The notes below the pieces were generated by a model that was given only the letters and a program-made list of their open reading frames with translations, was not told where the DNA came from and searched no databases. The position numbers and the translations under genes were made by a program. A stretch of DNA of 64,000 nt, from positions 9,233,183-9,297,182 of the forward strand of contig JAMXBB010000002.1 of assembly GCA_024138015.1 (NCBI GenBank), written 5' to 3'. Positions within the stretch are counted from its first letter, which is position 1, and every line of letters starts with the position of its first letter. Shown here one piece after another: positions 12,049-25,147 of this stretch. Source of the DNA: Lumnitzera littorea (Eukaryota > Streptophyta > Magnoliopsida > Myrtales > Combretaceae).

Positions 12049-15000
12049 TGTAAGCCCCAAAGTTCAGCTAAGTAACCATAGGATTGAGCTTAGAACCCAA
12101 GGTGTAGGGCGATCGGTTAAAAGATCCGATTAAACCCAAATTATAAACGATTGAGAAGAATATTAGTAAAAATGATCCCGTAAACGTGAATTCAAGAAAA
12201 TAAGTAATAAAATAGGAGACTATAAAATTTTCAAATTTTAAGCATAATAATTGCTAATTACCGAAAAGGCAAAAAGTGTAATTTAATAACTAATAAATTA
12301 CTAGAGATAGATTATATGTACACTAAAAATAATAGAATGACCTAAATAATATTTAAGAATATTTATTTGTACTATATATGAATATACGTGTAAGTATAAA
12401 TACGCGTAATTACTTAAAATACGCGAAATGTGTTAAAATAATACTAAATGCTTAAAGAAAATTCATTATTAATTAAGGAAAAATCAAGAAAAATCAGGAA
12501 AAATCATGAATCATCCAGAATTGGGTCGTGGCAGCTGGGAAAAATAAGAAAAAATTCGGCCAATTAAATTAAGACAACATAAAAGCCAAAAATCAAGGGA
12601 TAAGGCAATTGTCTTATCCCATTTAATGCACAATAAATTCCACAAAGCCCTATAAATAGCAGGAAAAATTAAAGAGCACATTTGGACAGATATAAATCAG
12701 AGAAAATTAGGGAGAGTCGAAAATTTGAGAGAAAATCCAGAAAATAAAAAAAATAAGAAAAACTGTGCAGTTAAGGGTTTTAAAAGGAACCCACACCAGA
12801 CGAGGAGCTGGGAGTGGACGGCCACCACCACCACACGGTGGTGGCAGCGCCCAGGCCGGCCGACAAGGCCACGGCGGCCCGCGGTGGCCGGAGCCACCCA
12901 AATCGGTGAGTCCGATTTCCAGCCCGAATCTTGTGAATTTTTGTAAAAATAGTAAATATTATTAGAAAATTATGAATTTTGTTATTCTGAGATATTTTTG
13001 TATGTAGTTTTTAGGAAAAATATTATTTTGATGAAATTATGTCCCGTAATATATGGTCCCTAAGAAATCGTGCAAAACCGAGCACATTTCGGTTTAGAAA
13101 TAAATGACCTTAGGAGTGTAGTTTCAAGCCCAAAATTTTTATATAGATTACTCAGATGATATAGAATAGTGCTATGAAGCCCTTTTTCAAAAATTAATTT
13201 TCGAAATTTTTAGATAATTTTTAGGCTCTAAAAAGAGGCATAAAATGGGTAGTTTAGGGTTAATTATGTAATTAAATGATTAATTTCTGATTTAGTGAAT
13301 AATTACATGTTTTAGGATGTTAAGATCTGATGGAGTATGATACTTATAGCATTTAGGGTGTTAGATGTAATTATTAGGTTAATTATGTAGTAAATTAGTA
13401 ATAGAAAAACATAGTAAATTATGAGTTAATTTTGTAAATTAGAATAATTAGGTGTAAAACCTGATCTAGGATGAATTTAGACATTTTGAAGTAGTAATTT
13501 ATGTTAGAGATGGTAATTAGGGTAATAGAAATATTAGAAATGCATTATGTGCATAATATGTAATAATACATAATGTGTAATTTTTGAAAATACAATAAAT
13601 AGAAAATATTAGGACAAAAATTGATATTATATAAATAATAGGGATATATAATAAATCTGATAAGAAACTTGAATTTATGTAATGATATGAAAAATGTAAA
13701 AATTTCTCACATTAGGAGTAAATTCGGTACACAAATAGGGATTTAAGTGTACCGGATGGAATAAAATACTGACTAGGGGTAATAATGGTATATAGGAGAT
13801 CGGGAAGTAATGTGATTAATTTCACATTATAGGTTGAAACGGATTTTTAGGGTTGGAATCGAAAACATTACTTAAAAATCGAACTAAAAACCTGGTTTAG
13901 AAATCGATGCGAAAACCGAACCTGAACCTAACCCCAAACCTAGAATAATTGTAAAAGACTTAATACCTAGATAATTAGGCATATTAAACCTTAAACAAAA
14001 CCTAACAATAAGCATTATAGGATAAAACGAACCTATAACAGTTATATGAAAAGCTGAAACTACGTTCGTGTTATAGGGATAATTGGCGATGGCCTGAGCA
14101 AATCGGACCTCGAGTGAGCGAGCGAGGAGTCGAGGTAAGTTGGGATTAATACGTTGCTGTATTTTGGGAGGCTTAAGATTATGCTTGGTTGTGCTTGTTA
14201 GATAGTTGAATGTATGCATCTGCTTGATTATGGGTGATGCCATGATTCTGTTTGTTGCTCTGCACATATTATATGAATTGTATGAAATGATCAATCACCC
14301 TAAACTGGACTTAATTAAATATACGACCAGTAATCATAATCGAACATGCATGGCAACCCGTTAGGGGATTTAGGACTCTCCGGCCAAATACCGACCCCTT
14401 TGGAAGGGATAGCGCAGGATTGCAAAATGGTCCCTTCTTCATCCTCAGTCAAACTAAGTGACAGAAGAGGAGGTCGCGGCGGGGGTGAAGACAGTGGTTC
14501 GAAGGTAGTCGCGGGAGGAGCAAGGTCTCCATTACACAAGCCTGGGTTTGGTCGTGAGCTGTTGCATTAACGGTAACTCCTCAACCCGGATTAGAGGGGG
14601 CGCAATTTCTCTAATCTCACGACGGGCCGGACAACGTCGTGCGATGGCATTTGCTTGCACATGCATTGCACCAAATAAGTGATTGAAAACCTTGTTGTGT
14701 GTATGGTATAGTTTTAAGTCCTCCGTCCTAACTTACTGAGCTGTGGTTGTTCACATCCCTATAGACATCGTGTAAGTGCTGGCTAAGAAGCGGCAACCAA
14801 TTACTCCGAAGCTAGCAACTGCTGGATCTTGGGGAGTGAGGAAAAACATTGAAGAATAAACACATATTTTAAGGTCTAAGTTTTTATTTTAGAATTATTT
14901 TTCATTTCCGAGTGATGTAATAACTAGGGAATATACTATAGAGAAATGTTGTAAACTTTAACTGCAATAATTGAATGATAACATATATATATAATTCCTC

Positions 15001-15171
15001 ACTTTTATAGGTAAATGATTTATTTAAATTACAAATTGTCTACTTCAAAGCAGGTTAGTTGTGGACGCCTTGTGTAGATCAGGTCTAGGATAGCGGTTGT
15101 GAGGCCAACTTCTATCTTAGGGTGGTTTACACGGCGGGGCTGTTACGACTCTGCCGCTTCGGGGCGTGGCA
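12049..15171 (-). mobile_element. Solo LTR, family C copy 2, inverted, in hAT
   Basis: On the + strand it begins TGTAAGCCCC and ends GGGGCGTGGCA, the reverse complement of the family ends with one altered terminal triplet. The 5-bp target duplication GGAGC is perfect (12044-12048 and 15172-15176). Length is 3123 bp. It splits the hAT transposase after its core domain. The TATA-like motif, read on the minus strand, lies near 12648-12657. Short frames inside it are not genes: the same frames recur only because the LTR recurs. Confidence 0.92.
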
Positions 15172-16959
15172 GGAGCGCAGGAAGAGGCCTTGGAAATTTA
15201 AGATGCATATACAACATCATTGGAACTCGACTTAGAAGTTGTTGCATAGCATAGTTCCTTATAGCGAATTGTCGTGTGACTTCGTAATGTATAATATGCG
15301 GGAAGTTGACATTTTCCCTAGTAACTAGGATATATGTATTCAGTTGCTGAAAGTTTTGAAAGTTTTTTATGATGTTACTAAGACTTTTTTGCAGGTTTGT
15401 AGGCCCTAGAGTACACTTGTTTGTTATGTCAGTCGTTAGTATAATTGACACACTACTTCAGGCTTATGAGGACCTAAACCTATACGTATGTGTATAGATA
15501 TGGTGTTGAAGTGGTTATCTTATTATAAAGACATTTCTCGTATTTATTTTGTAGCAATTATTCTAGATTTTCGTTGTAAAGCAGAATTATTATTAATGTA
15601 TTTGAAAACTTATTACGGTTATATTGAAGATCTAATGGATTCCTAAGACGTGTACATCTTGGAAGCACAGTAGGAAGTAACAGCAATGACAACCGACATA
15701 AAGGAGATGCTTAACCATTACCAAAGTCAATATGATGTTTAGTTATTAGTCTCTCCTTCGCCACCCACTAAGCAACGATATTATTCATTTATGGGTGAAC
15801 AGTTACTGGTTCAAAATTAAAGTAGCAATAGTTTGATCCAATGTCTGGGAATATCTCCATTAAGAACTTCGATATTTTAGTGTGGTGGCAAAGGCATACG
15901 AAGGACTACTCACGCCTATCTCGCATCGCCCGTGAAGTACTCGCTACTCTAGTTTCAATGGTCGTCGTTAAGTAAGCGTTTAGTACAGTAGGCCTCATCG
16001 TCAATGAACGATGAGCTTCTCTCTCTATTGTCATTCTTGAGGCAAGCGCTTGTATAGAAGACTGGTATTAGGCGGCCTATAGATGGCAAGAACCACGCGG
16101 GACATCAAGCGAGGAGGATGATTACTTCAGCAGCTAGAACCAATCTGATGGAAGTCCAAGCTCAGCTGCAGGTTTCGCTCCTAATCACGAACATGAACAT
16201 CTACCTCAAGAAGAGATATAGTAAGTTTTCTTTGTGTCATTTTTGAAAAAGTTTTATCACGTAGAAAAAATCCCTTTTCCCAATTATTAAAAAAAATTAA
16301 ATGGCGTGGTCTTCTCAAAAGTAGTGATCTAGCCTTAGGATTTTCCAAATTATGATTGAATGAAAATGTTATTCTTCAAAAAAATTAAATTGATAGTCAT
16401 GTATACTTGGATTCTTTTCGCAAAATGTAAAATTGACTAACAAACTAAAGGTTTTCTAAAAATTGAAATCAAACTATGACAGTTTGATTCTGATTAGCGG
16501 ATATATATGCACCTTCTAGGCGACCGTAAAATATACTAAAAAATATTTTTCTCTTTGACCACTTCACTCTACTCGATCATATTAGTTCTATGTACTGTAA
16601 GAGACTTTTCTGTATTTTAAATTTTAATTATTCGAAATGTATGCTTTGGTGAAGGAGGAAAGGAAAAAAAAAAGGGTTGAAGGGTCGACAAGGAAAAAAG
16701 GAAAAGCGAAAAAAAAAGGGGTTGAATGGTCGGTAAGGAAAAGGGAAAAAAATATATAAAAAAAGGGACAAATGAAATGAAGAGAAAAGGTAGGAAAAAA
16801 AAAAGGTTCAAGAGTTGCGAACCAGCTCATGAACCCTTAGACCAACTGAACAGCCTTAGAACTGCCAACATATGGGTTGATCATGGTATACCGTAGAACC
16901 AACTCATGAACTAATGGTTTAGGGCCAGTTTGGCCCTTTGAGTAGGTTTATAAATGTGG

Positions 16960-17248
16960 TGTTGATAAGGCACTTTGGATATGAGCCTTTCAGGCCTGAT
17001 TGTATTTGATGCGTCTCATGGCTTAGGGCTCACTCTTGTGGACCTATGCCTTAACCTTATACAGACCAAGCCTAGTAAGCCCTGCAACATCAAGAATGCA
17101 TAAGATGAGGATGAAACAGCTACGCTCTGAATAAGTGGGACACGTCAGGCATAATAACTCTACTTTTCTATACTTACAGGAGAAGATCTCTCCCACTAAT
17201 TGACCTCCAATTGTAGGCTCCACTTCACTATAAATACCAAGTCACCAC
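16960..17248 (+). repeat. 5' LTR of the gypsy element, first part
   Basis: It starts TGTTGATAAGG and matches 39272-39560 along its whole length. TATAAATA at 17229-17236 is the LTR promoter. The LTR is cut 12 bp downstream of this TATA box by the solo LTR at 17249 and resumes at 25148. Confidence 0.9.
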
Positions 17249-17987
17249 TGTTATGCCCTGAAGTCGCATAGTCGTAACAGTCCCGCCGTATAGACCATTT
17301 TATGATAGTAACTGGCCTCATAGTACCTACCATTGATATGATTTACACAAGGCGTCGATGACTCTTCACTTTAAAGTAAATAGTCTAATTAAATGTTTAA
17401 TTACAATTATGGTAAATATCACAAATTTTTTTTAAACATACATAATTATATGTAAAGTCTATAGAACTTCCTAACAACTATCAGTCTTTCATCTTCAAAC
17501 TACAAATGACACTCTAGCTACACATCACTACTAAGTAAATTAATCCTCACACCCTTGACTTCAAAAGAACTAACCTCTGAGTAATTGTAAGGCGGCATAA
17601 CACTTGAAGTATTCAGAAATTGGAACCTGCAAAAGGATCTATAAGGGTATGAGCAACTATAACTCAATAAGTTGAATTGGAGACTTATGAATATATACAA
17701 ACACAAACAAGATTATCAAATAATTATTTTCATGCAAAGCAACAATCAAGTATCACCGCACAATGTAGTCCGGTCCGTTGTGAAATCAGAGAAATTTTAC
17801 CTACTCTAATCCGGGTTGAAGAGTTTCCATGTTATGCAGCAGCGCATAACCAAACCAAAGCTTGTGTAATGGAGACATCGCTCCTCCTACAACTACCTTT
17901 GAACCATTGACTTCACCCTCGCCATAACCTTATCTCTTGTCACTTAGTTCGACTAAGGATAAAGAAGGGACTATCATGTAATCCTGC

Positions 17988-19908
17988 TGTCGAGCTTGAT
18001 TTTTCGGTTTCCTATTTATTTAAAATTAATTTCTCATTTCCCGATTAATATTAAACCCTAACCCATTTAATATTAATGCTCGACTAAAGAAATTGAGAAA
18101 TTTCGGTTTTTTATTAAAAATAAATTTTAGAGTTGCCACCCGACTGAAGTCGGGAAAAGAAAAAGAAAAAGAAACCGTAACCAATTGGGTAGATTGATTA
18201 CGATTTGATTACCGGTCTTTGATTTCAATTTTAAATGAAGAATCAGAGGGTTCCAAGTTCGGAGGCTAACTTATTAAACCCTTAACGGGTACCACTATCT
18301 ATTTACTGAAATTAGTATTATTCTTTTAATTATAATATTGAAAAGCAAATAAATAAATAAAATCAAAAGAAAAAAGAACCTAAAAGAAAAAAGAATCTAA
18401 GTTTTTACATATTTTATGGTCGCCTCGAAGGTGTCTACGTACCCACTAGCCGGGATCAGAAGATCGTAGTTCTTTCCGAAAACTTTAATGTGTTGGTTCT
18501 TTTTATAAAAAAATAATTGATTAAATTTGCATTTTTATTAACCATTTCATTTTTATTAAGAAAAATCCTTAGAAGCTTAATTTTTATTCCTATTATAAAA
18601 AAAAAACCTAAAAACTTAATTTTTGAAATGTTCTAAATTAAGATTTTTATTTAAAAACAACTAAATGATAATTTTTTTATTTTCAAGAAAAACCCTAAAG
18701 AACTAAAAATGCAATTTTTATAAAATATACAATGTTCTACATGATGAAAAGATGCTTAAAATATAAAAAAGAAAAAAAATTCCTAATCATAAAAAAGATA
18801 TCTAAAGTATAGAAAAAAGATGTCTAAACTATGAAAAAAATGTTTAAACCATAGAAAAAAAAAATCTAAATAATAGAAAAGATGTTTAAATTATAGAAAA
18901 GAAGCCTAACCATAGAAAAGATGTCTAAACCATGAAAAAGATGTTTAAACTATTAAAAAAAATTAAATTATAGAAAAGATGTTTGAATAATAGAAAAGAA
19001 ACCTAAACAATGGAAAAAATATATAAACTATAGAAAAGAATTCTAAAGTATGAAAAAGATGTCTAAACCATAGAGAATGTGTTCAGATTATAGAAAAGAC
19101 ATCTAAACTATGGAAAAAATGTATCGCCATAAAAAATAAGTCAATTCAAGATTTTTTTTTTATTTTATGAACATCAAAATGATATTTTTATCAAGAAAAC
19201 CCTAACATGCCTAATGCAATTTTTCTAAATTAATACCATATGCAAAGAACGAGATTTTGTAAAATATGAGATTTTATAAAAATGTCATTTTGAAAATATG
19301 AAAAAAAAAAAAACGAAAATTTAATTTAACTAATTATTAGCAATTAAAGACATGATAAAAATTAAAAAAAGTAGTATAAGTTTTAAAAATAACTGCGCAT
19401 ATACTAAGTGAGATAAAAATAAATAAATAAGATAAGCTATAGACAATAATTAAAAACCACTATTATGTACCTGTACATACAAAGCTGATGAAAGGGAACA
19501 GATTGAATTCCTAGTTCTATTGCGAGCACAACTATAGAATTGGTTTAAGGAGTGGATTTGAATGTGTTATTTTAACAAATGTGTAATTGTTCTTTTTCTT
19601 TCGCACTATGCAACCTCTATTTATAAAACTCGAAAACAAATCTTTCGAATCGAATCGAATCTAAATTGATAAAGATCCAAAATAGATTCGAATCTTACAA
19701 ATCTTGATTTTATTAGATTTAATGTCATCGTATTCCATCAAATTAATTTTTTCGAATTTTTTCTTTTTTAGTTTTTTTTTTCTTTTTTTTTTTCAACAAT
19801 TTTCTATTTTTTTGTCTTTTTTATCATTTTTCAATTTTTTTTAATTTCTAAATTACGACCCTAAAAACAAAAATTATAACTACTATGGGCAAAAATCGAG
19901 TGTCTACA
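17988..19908 (+). mobile_element. Solo LTR of a second family (D), 1921 bp, nested in copy 3
   Basis: The ends are TGTCGAGCTTGA...GAGTGTCTACA. The flanks CCTGC (17983-17987) and CCTAT (19909-19913) are a 5-bp duplication with two changes; uninterrupted copies of family C read CCTGCGCTATCC here. It holds GTTGCCACCCGACTGAAGTC (18133-18152) and a CCGGGATCAG segment, both shared with the region at 50582. There is no coding region. A tandem array of about 20-bp units lies at 18740-19125. Confidence 0.75.
18740..19125. repeat. Degenerate tandem array of ~20-bp units inside the family D LTR
   Basis: Units resemble AAACCATAGAAAAGATGTCT and recur about 18 times, with small changes in spacing and sequence. 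Only A-rich filler separates them. The array lies in the middle of the LTR. Confidence 0.75.
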
Positions 19909-21257
19909 CCTATGCTATCCCTTTCGAACTGGTCGGTATTTGGTTGGAGAATTCTAATGATCCTCTAACGGGTTGCAATACATGACATTTTAGGTTATTA
20001 GAGTCGAATAAGGTTAAATTTCATTTAGGGTTTTTAAACAATTTCACATCAATTCAATCATAACACAAAATTAATCATACTACAAATTTCAGCACGAATT
20101 CAGATACATCAAACACATGCGTAAACTACTTACAATCACAACCATATACAATCCTAAATCTCTAAATACTATAAAAATAATACTTTAATACAATAAGTAA
20201 TAACCCAATTTACTTGGAATTTCTTAATCACTCGATCACTTAATTGTAAACTGATTCGTCTCTAGGTATCCTATAATACAAATAGGTGTTTTTAGTATTT
20301 ATACTTTAAGGATTTATATTCTAAGTTATAATTTAACTCATTTTTCAACGTGTATACCTATTATATACTAATGATTCTTTCTACCCTATTTCGGGGTTCA
20401 GATCCTAAATTAGATTCTAGTTTTGATTCTAAAGTCTTAAATATGCTTGAATCTTAATATGAAATTAATCACATTAAGCTCGAGTATTCTAATATCCTAT
20501 TGGATCTTAATTTAGTATTCTAAATTATTTGGTATACGCTAATCTTAATTGCGGTACCAGATTTATTCCCGATATGAGAAAATCTTACATTTTTTATACA
20601 ATTACCAAAATTAAATTTTGTTTTAGATTTAGTATATTCTGATTTTTATTATAATATTATCTAAATAACCCTAATTTTTCATATTTATTAAATTTTCAAT
20701 TCCATATATTCCTAATTTCCTACAATTACTACCTAATTCCTAAATTAATTATACTTAATACTCCAAAGGCTAGGATTAGGTTTCCACAACAGAGATTAAC
20801 ATCCTTAAATATCTAATTACTATCTAAATCAGTAATTAATTACTTAATCACTTAATTAACCCAAAATTACCCAATTTTTCCATCATTTTAGGGCTAAAAA
20901 TTTACTTAAAAATTTCAAAAATTAATTTAAAAAAAAAATGGCTTTATAGCACTTTTTTATATCACTTAAGCATCTTACAGAAAAAATTTGAGCTCCAAAC
21001 TACACTCCTAAGCTTATTTATTTCTAGTTCTAATCATGTTCGGTTTTGCTTAATTTATTAAGAACCCTATATTTTTAGACGTGATTAAACTTAATTACTA
21101 TTTTTCCTTAAATCTAGATACAATAAAACCTCAGAATAACAAGTTTCATAATTTTCTGGACAAAATAACTAATTTTAAGAAATTATACAAAATTGGAGCA
21201 AATAAGAGACTCACTCGTTGCTTTTTGGCCGTCCAACTCCGGTTCAAGTGTGTCGGT

Positions 21258-24200
21258 TGTTACGCCCTAAAGCGGCAGAGTCGTAACAGCCCTCGCCGTG
21301 TAAACCATCTTAAGATAGAAGTTGGCCTTATAACCGCTATCTTAGACCTGATCTACACAAGGCGTCCACGACAAACCCGCTTTGAAGGAAACGGTTTGTA
21401 ATTTAAATAAATCATTTATCTAAGAAAGTAAGGAAATATATATATATAGATTATAATACAGTTATTGCAATTAAGGTTTACGATATTTCTCCGTAATATA
21501 TTTCCTAGTTGTTACATTATTCAAAATGAACAGTTCTAAAGTAAAAACTTAAACCTTAAAAATATAGTTTTATTCTTCAATATTTTTCTTCACTCCCTAG
21601 GATCCAGCAGTTGCTAGCTTTAGAGTAGTTGTTACCATTTTTTAGCCAGCACCTGCACGATGTCTATAGGGATGTGAGCAACCACAACTTAGTAAGTTAG
21701 GATGGAGGACTTAAAACTATACCATACACACAACAAGGTTTTCAATCACTTATTAGGTGCAATGTATGTGCAAGCAAATGCCATCGCACGACGTTATTCG
21801 GCCTGTCGTGAGATTAGAGAAATTGCGCCCGTTCTAATCCGGGTTGAGAAGTTGCCGTTAATGCAACAGCTCACGACTAAACCCAAGCTTGTGTAATGGA
21901 GACCTTGCTCCTCCCGCGACTACCTTCGAACCACTGTCTTCACCCTCGCTGCGACCTCTTCTCCTGTCACTTAGTTCGACTGAGGATGAAGAAGGGACCA
22001 TTTTGCAATCCTGCGCTATTCCTTCCGAAGGGGTCGGTATTTGGCCGGAGAGTCCTAAGTTCCCTTAACGGGTTGCCATGCATGTTCGATTATGATTACT
22101 GGTCGTATATTTGATTAAGTCCAGTTTAGGGTGATCAATCATTACATATAATTCATACAATATGTGTCAGAGCAACAAACAGAATCATAGTATCACCCAT
22201 AATCAAGCACATTCACACATTCAACTATCTAATAAGCACAACCAAGCATAATGTTAAGCCTCCAAAATACAGCATCGTATTAATCCCAACTTACCTCGAC
22301 TCTTCGCTCACTCACTCGAGGTCCGATTTGCTCAGGCCATCGCCGATCATCCTTATAACACGAACGTGGTTTCAGCTTTTCATATAAATATTATAGGTTC
22401 ATTTTATCCTATAACGCTTATTGTTATGTTTTGTTCAAGGTTCAATATGCCTAATTATCTTGGTATTAAGTCTTTTACAATTATTCTAGGTTTGGGGTTA
22501 GGTTCAGGTTCGGTTTTCGCATCGATTTCTAAATTAGGTTTTTAGTTCGATTTTTAAGTAATGTTTTAGATTCCAACCCTAGAAATCCGTTTCAACCTAT
22601 ATTGTGAAATTAATCACATTACTTCCCAATCTTCTAAATACTATCATTACTTTTAATTAGTATTTTATTCCATCTGGTACACTTAAATCCTTATTTGTGT
22701 ACCGAATTTACTCCTAATGTGAGAAATTTTTACATTTTTCATATAATTCCATAAATTCAAGTTTCCTATCAGATTTATTGTACATTTTTATTATTCTCAT
22801 AATATAACTTTTTATTCTAATATTTTCTATTTAGTATATTTCCAAAAATTACATATTATGCATTATTGCCTATTATGTACATAATGCACTTCTAATATTT
22901 CTATCATTTTAATTACCATCCCTAAACATTAATTATTATTTCAAAATGTCTAAATCCATCCTAAATCAGATTTTACTCCAAATTTCCCTAATTTACAAAA
23001 TTAACTATTTTTTCTATTACTCATTTACTACATAATTAACCTAATAATTACGTCTAACACCCTAAATGCTACAAGTATCATACTCCATCAGATTTCCACA
23101 TCCTAAAACATCTACTTATTCACTAAGTCAGTAATTAATAATTTAATTATTTAATTAATCTTAAATTACCCATTTTATGCCTCATTTTAGGGCCTAAAAA
23201 TTATCTAAAAATTTCGAAAATTAATTTTTTGAAAACGGGCTTTATAGCACTGTTCTATATCATCTAAGTAATCTACACAAAAATTTTGGGCTTGAAACTA
23301 CACTCCTAAGATCATTTATTTCTAAATCGAAATGTGCTTGGTTTTGCACGATTTCTTAGGGACCATATATTACGGGACATAATTTCATCAAAATAATATT
23401 CTTCCTACAAACGGCATACAAAAATATCTCAGAATAACAAAATTCATAATTTTCTAATCATATTTACTATTTTTACAAAATTATACAAGAATCGGGCTAG
23501 AAATCGGACTCACCGATTTGGGTGGCTCTGGCCGCCGTGGCCTTGTCGGCTGGCCTGGGCGCTGCCACCACCGTGTGGTGGTGGTGGCCGTCCACTTCCA
23601 GCTGCACGTTTGGTGGAGGTTCCCTTTAAAATCCCTAACTGCATAGTTTTTCTTATTTTTTTTCTAAATTGAATTTTTCTCCCAATTTTCAGCTCTCTCT
23701 AATTTTATCTAATTTGTATTTTTCCAAATGAGCTTCTGAATTTTTCTTGCTATTTATAGACGATTTTTGTAATTATTATGCATTAATTTGACAAGATTTT
23801 GCCCAATTTCCTTAATTTTTGGCTTTTAGGTTGTCTAAATTTTATTGGCTAATTTTTATTTTGCAGCTTTGGACCTGCCACGACCTGATCTTGATTAATC
23901 TTATCCTCTTCTGATTTTTTCAGATTTTTCCATAATTATTTTATAATTTTCTTTAATTATTTACTTAGTTTTTGGCCAATTTAGGTAATTTCGCGTATTT
24001 TTATCTACACGTAAATACATGTGAGGTACATGTGAACATTTCTAATTATTATTTTGGTCATTCTAAAATTTTTAGTATACATATAATCTATCTCTAATAA
24101 TTTATTAATTATTAAATTACACTTTCTGCCTTTTTAGTAATTAGCAATTATTATGCTTAAAATTTAAAATTTTTATAGTCTCCCATTTTACTACTTATTT

Positions 24201-24349
24201 TCTTAAATTTAAGTTTACGGGGTCATTTTTACTAATATTTCTCTCAATAGTTTATAATTTGGGTTTGATCGGATCTTTTAACCGATCGCCCTAAACATTG
24301 GGTTCTAAGTTCAATCCTACGGTTACTTAGCTTAACTTTGGGGCTTACA
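21258..24349 (+). mobile_element. Solo LTR, family C copy 4, nested in copy 3
   Basis: It begins TGTTACGCCC and ends GGGGCTTACA, with perfect TCGGT duplications (21253-21257 and 24350-24354). Length is 3092 bp. It is the cleanest copy and defines the family. Likely TATA box TATTTATAGA at 23751-23760, leaving about 600 bp for R and U5. A GC-rich block (23515-23605) contains a perfect inverted repeat, CCACCACC then GGTGGTGG, at 23565-23584. Terminal TGTTACGCC/GTCACGCCC-like ends and the 3-kb size resemble Tekay/Del chromovirus LTRs, but no coding sequence is present to prove this. Confidence 0.93.
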
Positions 24350-25147
24350 TCGGTCGGCCTAGACGGTGGGTCTGGAGTGGGGTAGTGATGGTGGCTCGGT
24401 CCTAGGTGATGGTGGTGTGTGGGTTTGGCTCACTAGCTCTAACTGTACAATTTTCCTTTTTTTTTTTTTTTTGGTTTTTCTCTTGAATTTCGATGTTCTC
24501 TATTTTTCTCTAATTTTTAATTGTCTAAAGGAGCTCTATAAGTTTTTTCCCTATTTATAGAGCTTTGTGGTAATTAATGTGTATTAAATTAGATAAGACA
24601 TTGTCCAAATCCCTTAGTTTTTGACTTTTGTGTTACTTGATTTTGATTGAGCAATTTTTTTTTTCTGCACTTCCTAACTTGCCACGACCACATCCACCTC
24701 ATTCCTGATTCCTTTGATTTTTTTCTTAATTAATTAATAATTTTCCTTAATTATTTACTAAGTTTTAGGTAATTTAAGAATTTTCACGTATTTTTATCTA
24801 CACGTAAATACATATGGTGTACTTGTGAACATTTCTAATTATTATTTAGGTCATTCTATAATTTTTTCTATACATATAATCTATCTTTAGTAATTTATTA
24901 GTTATTAGATTACACTTTTCACCTTTTCGATAATTAACAATTATTATACTTAAAATTTGAAAATTTTATAATCTCCTATTTTATTACTTATTTTCTTAAA
25001 TTCAAGTTTACGAGGTTGTTTTTACTAATTTTTCTATTCATAGTTTATAATTTGGGTTTGATTGGATCCTTTAACCGATCGTCCTAAATCTTGTGTTTTA
25101 AGTTCAATCTTATGGTTACTTGGCTTAATTTTAAGGCTTACAACCAC

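Larger units (their letters stand above)
7531..16235 (+). pseudogene. hAT-family transposase pseudogene (BED finger, RNase H-like core, dimerisation domain)
   Basis: Three segments remain: 7531-7682, 10791-12048 and 15177-16235. They are separated by solo LTRs at 7683 and 12049. The first is a Lys/Gly/Ser-rich N-terminus. The second has a ruined BED zinc finger near 11215-11310, where expected Cys and His positions read Tyr (KGYGILNRYLRLKYPEE). It then has the hAT core around 11654-11950, with YWIEDNWQLNKRPLALRVYN, FSIGFNNASTNITSIFDL and CQPVLGG. The third carries the dimerisation region near 15850-16080 (FDILVWWQRHTKDYSRLSRI, then AREVLATL and FSTVGLI). A typical intact family member is about 650-750 residues. 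Several stops, frameshifts and C-to-T type changes show it is dead. No function is expected beyond being a source of small RNAs. Confidence 0.85.
6901..16950 (+). mobile_element. Decayed autonomous hAT transposon, interrupted by two solo LTRs
   Basis: The element contains a recognisable hAT transposase pseudogene. Its proposed ends are TAGACTTGTGTGAGGG at 6901 and a right end whose complement reads TAAACCTACTCAAAGG, ending at 16950. Mismatches between them are largely transitions. The flanking 8-mers TATATGCA (6893-6900) and TAAATGTG (16951-16958) match at 5 of 8 positions, as expected for a decayed 8-bp hAT target duplication. The right subterminal region (16810-16945) is full of GGTTC/GAACC-type motifs, as in many plant hAT elements. 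Without the two LTR insertions the element would be about 3.8 kb. The transposase identity is firm; the exact ends are tentative. A polypurine low-complexity tract occupies 16640-16810. Confidence 0.55.
17249..25142 (+). mobile_element. Solo LTR, family C copy 3, itself carrying two nested LTR insertions
   Basis: It starts TGTTATGCCC and ends AAGGCTTACA. It is flanked by perfect ACCAC duplications (17244-17248 and 25143-25147) within the 5' LTR of the gypsy element. Its own sequence is 17249-17987, 19914-21257 and 24355-25142, about 2.9 kb, similar in length to the others. It is interrupted by a different solo LTR (17988-19908) and by a younger copy of its own family (21258-24349). In the GC-rich segment it is closest to the copy at 27467. 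Confidence 0.9.

Noticed and set aside
12697..12965. Overlapping Pro/Gly-rich open frames on both strands; a similar set at 34523-34849
   Set aside because: They arise from the GC-rich island of inverted family C LTRs, recur only with the LTR, and have no start context or family motifs.
13884..14570. Open frames repeated in several places (also near 22000, 28100, 57200)
   Set aside because: They are shadows of the repeated LTR sequence and are not conserved as frames between copies.
16617..16830. Phe/Ser/Pro-rich frames on the minus strand
   Set aside because: Produced by a polypurine low-complexity tract at the 3' end of the hAT element.
18740..19125. Possible CRISPR-like array of short repeats
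   Set aside because: Units are direct, degenerate and without unique spacers, in plant nuclear DNA. It is a tandem repeat in an LTR.
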